Assembly (NCBI GenBank): GCA_900472675.1
Contig: UCJA01000013.1
Coordinates: 48,305 to 112,304, forward strand
Source of the DNA: Hyphomicrobiales bacterium
Lineage (GTDB): Bacteria; Pseudomonadota; Alphaproteobacteria; Rhizobiales; Rhizobiaceae
DNA: 64,000 bases
Direction: 5' to 3'
The notes under the pieces are model-generated. The model saw only the letters and a list, made by a program, of their open reading frames with translations, was not told where the DNA came from and made no database searches. Below are positions 61,348 through 64,000 of the stretch, piece by piece (position 1 is the stretch's first letter; the number at the start of each line of letters is the position of its first letter). The translations under genes and the position numbers were made by a program.

Positions 61348-61659
61348 ATGCTGGTTTGTAGCTGCAATTACATCACCGACAGGGATATCCGGGACACGAT
61401 CATTCAGCTCCTCGATGAGGACTGCTGGCAGCTGATCGTACCGGGCAAGGTTTATCACGCCATGGCGAAGCGTGGACGCTGCTGCGGATGCTTTCCCAAT
61501 GTGGTCGACCTAATCATTCGCACAACCGAAGAGTATCACGCCATGCGCCACTCGACGGAAGCCGAACTTGTCGTCTATATGTCCCGCCTGAAGCAGTTCC
61601 ACGAGGAAAACAGGAGGACGGATATTGAAAGGCGACTTAAGAGTCATCGAGCGGCTTAA
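61348..61659 (+). CDS. bfd: Bacterioferritin-associated ferredoxin-like protein
   Basis: The 103-residue protein has a [2Fe-2S] Bfd motif: Cys4-x-Cys6 near the N-terminus and CCGC at 45-48 after [14 protein letters not shown]. Bfd reduces ferric iron in bacterioferritin so it can be released. The C-terminal ~35 residues are longer than in E. coli Bfd. The last 35 bases overlap bfr. The 250-base gap upstream holds a TTGACA-like element but no iron box I can defend. Confidence 0.9.
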   Translation: MLVCSCNYITDRDIRDTIIQLLDEDCWQLIVPGKVYHAMAKRGRCCGCFPNVVDLIIRTTEEYHAMRHSTEAELVVYMSRLKQFHEENRRTDIERRLKSHRAA

Positions 61660-62110
61660 CGAAGCCCTGTTCCTTGAACTCGGCGCAGTCAACCAATACT
61701 GGCTGCATTACCGGCTTCTTTCCGATTGGGGCTTCACCAAGCTTGCCAAGAAGGAACGTGCGGAATCCATCGAGGAGATGCAGCACGCCGACCGGCTGAT
61801 CGATCGCATCATTTTCCTGGAAGGCCATCCGAACCTGCAGACGCTTGCGCCGCTGCGCATCGGCCAGACGGTCAAGGAAGTTCTGGAAGCCGACCTGGCC
61901 GGCGAATACGACGCCCGCGCCGCCTACAAGGCTTCCCGTGACGTCTGTCATGAGGCCGGCGACTATGTTTCCATGAAACTGTTCGAGCAGTTGCTGGCGG
62001 ACGAAGAGGGGCATATCGACTTCCTCGAAACCCAGCTTGAGCTGCTCGGGAAGATCGGCGAAGAGCGCTACGGCCTTCTCAACGCCGAATCGGCAGACAG
62101 CGCTGAGTAA
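61625..62110 (+). CDS. bfr: Bacterioferritin
   Basis: Bacterioferritin stores iron in a 24-mer with heme. The 161-residue protein shows the ferroxidase ligands Glu18, Glu51, His54, Glu94, Glu127 and His130 and the heme ligand Met52 ([10 protein letters not shown]). The start is the TTG at 61625, with GGAGG upstream, giving the family start MKGD. It overlaps bfd by 35 bases, so the two are probably co-translated. A good terminator follows. Confidence 0.95.
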   Translation: MKGDLRVIERLNEALFLELGAVNQYWLHYRLLSDWGFTKLAKKERAESIEEMQHADRLIDRIIFLEGHPNLQTLAPLRIGQTVKEVLEADLAGEYDARAAYKASRDVCHEAGDYVSMKLFEQLLADEEGHIDFLETQLELLGKIGEERYGLLNAESADSAE

Positions 62111-62116
62111 GCTACT

Positions 62117-62149
62117 GGGCGACAGCGCAAAGCGCTGCCGCCCGCTTTT
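62117..62149 (+). terminator. Rho-independent terminator after bfr
   Basis: GGGCGACAGCGC (62117-62128) pairs with GCGCTGCCGCCC (62132-62143) with one mismatch and a three-base loop, followed by GCTTTTG. It lies between convergent bfr and rppH. Confidence 0.72.
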
Positions 62150-62178
62150 GTCCTGATATTTCAGCAGGACGCCATCGT

Positions 62179-62715
62179 TTACGCAGCGACGTCCGCCAGA
62201 TGTGCGAATTCCGCCACCACCTGCTCATAAGCCTCCCGCTTGAACGGCACGATAAGCTGCGGCAGCTCTGTCATCGACTTCCATTCCCAGGCGTCGAATT
62301 CTGCCCGATGACCCAAGGGTGGCGGATCGACTGAAATCTCGCTGTCCTCGCCCTCGAAACGAAAAGCGAACCAGCGCTGGGTCTGGCCGCGGTATTTCCC
62401 CTTCAGTCCGGTGCCGATCAAGTGGGCGGGCAGATCGTAGTTGATCCAGTCGCGTGCCTCCGCCAACAGCCGCACTGACCGCATGCCGGTCTCTTCGTAG
62501 AGTTCGCGGTAGGCCGCCGGCAGGGGCTCCTCACCCTTGTCTATTCCGCCTTGGGGCATTTGCCAGAGGCGCGGAGAGCCATCGTGTTCACTGTTGCCCT
62601 TGGCAATCCGGCGCCCTGTCCAGACTTTTCCTTCGTGGTTCAGCACCATGATGCCGACACATGATCGGTAGGGCAGATCCTCTGCCTTCAGCACTTCGCC
62701 CTGTTTCCGGGTCAC
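62179..62715 (-). CDS. rppH: RNA pyrophosphohydrolase (Nudix)
   Basis: RppH removes pyrophosphate from the 5' end of mRNA to trigger decay; in rhizobia the same family acts on diadenosine polyphosphates. The 178-residue protein has the Nudix box from Gly57 ([20 protein letters not shown], then TG) and [13 protein letters not shown] at the N-terminus. The GTG at 62715 overlaps the upstream gene's stop as GTGA and has GGGAG at eight bases. Frame upstream belongs to the deacetylase region. Confidence 0.93.
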   Translation of the reverse strand: MTRKQGEVLKAEDLPYRSCVGIMVLNHEGKVWTGRRIAKGNSEHDGSPRLWQMPQGGIDKGEEPLPAAYRELYEETGMRSVRLLAEARDWINYDLPAHLIGTGLKGKYRGQTQRWFAFRFEGEDSEISVDPPPLGHRAEFDAWEWKSMTELPQLIVPFKREAYEQVVAEFAHLADVAA

Positions 62716-63932
62716 TTCAATTCTCCCTGCTCTGTGGCGAGGCTTTCCCGCGCGAGTGCCGAAACGCCAACGATCTCGATACCCCGTTGAGACGCTTCCT
62801 CGGTCCATTTCTTGATTGCGGCAATGCTCTCGTCAAACGCGGAGGCAACGCCGATGGCGCTGCCCTTGCGGGTCGCGATACGTTCGAGTTCATCCAACTT
62901 CTTCAAAATTGCATCGGCTTGCAGCTGCCCATCCAGGGTCAGGTCGGCAAAGGAGTGGGGCAGGTTGACCGCCTTCGATACGGTCTCTGTCTTCGACTGC
63001 GCGGAGGTGCCGTCGTCGAGAAACAGCAGGCCGCGCTTGGACAGGTCCCGGAACACGGGTTCCAGCGAGTTCACGTCCGCCAGATACCGCCCACCCTGAT
63101 AGTTCATGATCCCGGTGTAATTGGTAATCCGTCCCATGGCCTCGTGCAGACGCGAGAGGTTCTCCTTGGCAGAGGCACTGATACGCAGCATGCCGGGTCC
63201 CACGTCGCTGCCAGGGTCGTCATAGGGCTCGAAAGGAACCTGCAGCAAGAGCTCGTGGCCCGTGCGGCGACCTTCCTGCATCCATCGCTGCAGACTGTTG
63301 CCGCTGGTCGCGAAAGCAAGCGTTACGGCCTCAGGCAGTTGCTGGATCGCATGCTGGGTTCCGGTCTGGCTCAGCCCAAGGCCGCCCACGACGATCGCGA
63401 TCCGAGTGCCTCGGGCACCGGACCAGGGGCGTGCGTATTGATCCATGGGACGCGTACCGTCTGGCCCGACGATCGGGAGGCGCCCTTGGGGCGTATCCTC
63501 CAGCAAAGCTGCATTGGGTTGCGCCGCGACGCGCGGATCCTGACCGATGCGTTGGGCATTAATCAGGACAGGCCCGCCGTCACCCCTTTGGCGTGGCGTG
63601 TATTTGGTGACGACCGAGCCGTCGTCGGTCAGCGTGCGCTCTACCTGGGCGCCGGAATTCGGATCAGACCGCATCATGCCGGAATCGGATGAACCGGATG
63701 CAGGTCCTGTCGCGGCGGGTGTCGACGACGCCAGGCTTGGATCGGGCAGGACAGGGGGCCGGGGGGCCTCTGCCGTCTGCCGCAGCGCCTGGTCTCCCCG
63801 CATGGCGTAGATGGAGATGCCGAAAACGGCTGCGAGCCCAACCAGCCCAAGCAGGAGCGATGGCCGCAAAGGGCTCAGCCTCCGGCGCGCCGGCCGGTCT
63901 CGTCCGAGAGGTGCGCGCAGATCGGTGCTCAA
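62712..63932 (-). CDS. Divergent polysaccharide deacetylase-family membrane protein
   Basis: The 406-residue protein has one N-terminal transmembrane helix (about 24-44), a Ser/Pro/Ala-rich linker, then a YibQ-like divergent polysaccharide deacetylase domain ([53 protein letters not shown]). Such domains usually sit downstream of EnvC- and CtpA-type genes and upstream of rppH; activity is unproven. The start is TTG 63932 with only a weak GGAA upstream, so it is provisional. Coupled to rppH by GTGA. Confidence 0.88.
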   Translation of the reverse strand: MSTDLRAPLGRDRPARRRLSPLRPSLLLGLVGLAAVFGISIYAMRGDQALRQTAEAPRPPVLPDPSLASSTPAATGPASGSSDSGMMRSDPNSGAQVERTLTDDGSVVTKYTPRQRGDGGPVLINAQRIGQDPRVAAQPNAALLEDTPQGRLPIVGPDGTRPMDQYARPWSGARGTRIAIVVGGLGLSQTGTQHAIQQLPEAVTLAFATSGNSLQRWMQEGRRTGHELLLQVPFEPYDDPGSDVGPGMLRISASAKENLSRLHEAMGRITNYTGIMNYQGGRYLADVNSLEPVFRDLSKRGLLFLDDGTSAQSKTETVSKAVNLPHSFADLTLDGQLQADAILKKLDELERIATRKGSAIGVASAFDESIAAIKKWTEEASQRGIEIVGVSALARESLATEQGELK

Positions 63933-63968
63933 GATCTATTCCGGTTCAGATGGTCAGAATGAAGTCGC

Positions 63969-63999
63969 GGGTGGACGTGCCGATTGGGCTCGTCCACCC
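63969..63999. other. Hairpin at the right edge of the window
   Basis: GGGTGGACG (63969-63977) and CGTCCACCC (63991-63999) form a perfect nine-base stem with a 13-base loop, upstream of the deacetylase gene. The 68 bases from 63933 hold no identifiable gene; the end of a neighbouring gene outside the window may be here. Function unknown. Confidence 0.35.
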
Positions 64000-64000
64000 C

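Overview
The window looks like a 64 kb piece of the main chromosome of an alphaproteobacterium, most likely Rhizobiaceae (Rhizobium/Agrobacterium/Ciceribacter-like). The grounds are family knowledge applied to what can be read: a hemE/ppsR junction full of DnaA-box-like motifs, a chromosomal parAB behind mnmE-mnmG-rsmG, HemJ-type protoporphyrinogen oxidase, a 1586-residue NAD-glutamate dehydrogenase, a DUF1013/TrcR regulator, DUF1674, an imuA-imuB-dnaE2 cassette behind a GAAC-N7-GAAC LexA box, and high GC throughout. The genus cannot be fixed by eye.

1-11.3 kb, mostly minus strand: a truncated intracellular PHB depolymerase gene (phaZ), gyrB, a four-gene block joined by ATGA overlaps (Tim44-like, mltA, Smr, XRE), divergent fxsA and secB on plus, then dnaQ-coaE-aroE-maf-ppsR as one tightly packed run read leftward. 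11.3-11.7 kb: a 403-base gene-free stretch that I interpret as the chromosomal replication origin. 11.7-20.3 kb, all plus: hemE-hemJ, rho, mnmE-mnmG-rsmG-parA-parB. Genes flanking 11.3-11.7 kb point away from it on both sides, as expected for co-orientation with bidirectional replication. Palindromes matching the ParB site parS (TGTTTCACGTGAAACA) occur at 1.1 kb (two), 2.2, 9.8, 16.1 and 18.0 kb, with a weaker one at 27.1 kb. Several lie inside genes, where they read as Ser-Arg-Glu(-Thr). Together with parAB they make this the origin and centromere region of the chromosome.

20.3-31.6 kb: holA, lptE and leuS (minus), a YggS-type PLP protein, two related acyl-CoA ligases (prpE-like and acs) flanking an orphan BrnA-like antitoxin and trcR, then a secreted nuclease with a separate Excalibur-domain gene and a DUF1674 gene. 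31.7-37.6 kb, plus: htpX, an rsmB-type rRNA methyltransferase, a heparinase II/III-family gene and purH.

37.6-50.7 kb: an MFS transporter and NAD-GDH (minus), pdxY and beta-carbonic anhydrase (plus), a lytic transglycosylase and asd (minus), an MHS-family transporter with an unusual loop insertion (plus) and a PAP2 phosphatase (minus). 50.8-55.1 kb: leuD-ridA-leuB (minus), a small membrane protein, a CitE-like lyase with DUF1737, and a zincin-like metallopeptidase. 55.2-61.1 kb: the LexA-boxed imuA-imuB-dnaE2 mutagenesis cassette. 61.3-63.9 kb: bfd-bfr iron storage genes, then rppH behind a divergent polysaccharide deacetylase (minus).

This is mostly core chromosome. I see no rRNA, tRNA, insertion sequence, prophage, CRISPR array or recognisable defence island. 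The most rewarding signals are the origin/parS architecture and a few local oddities listed under findings.
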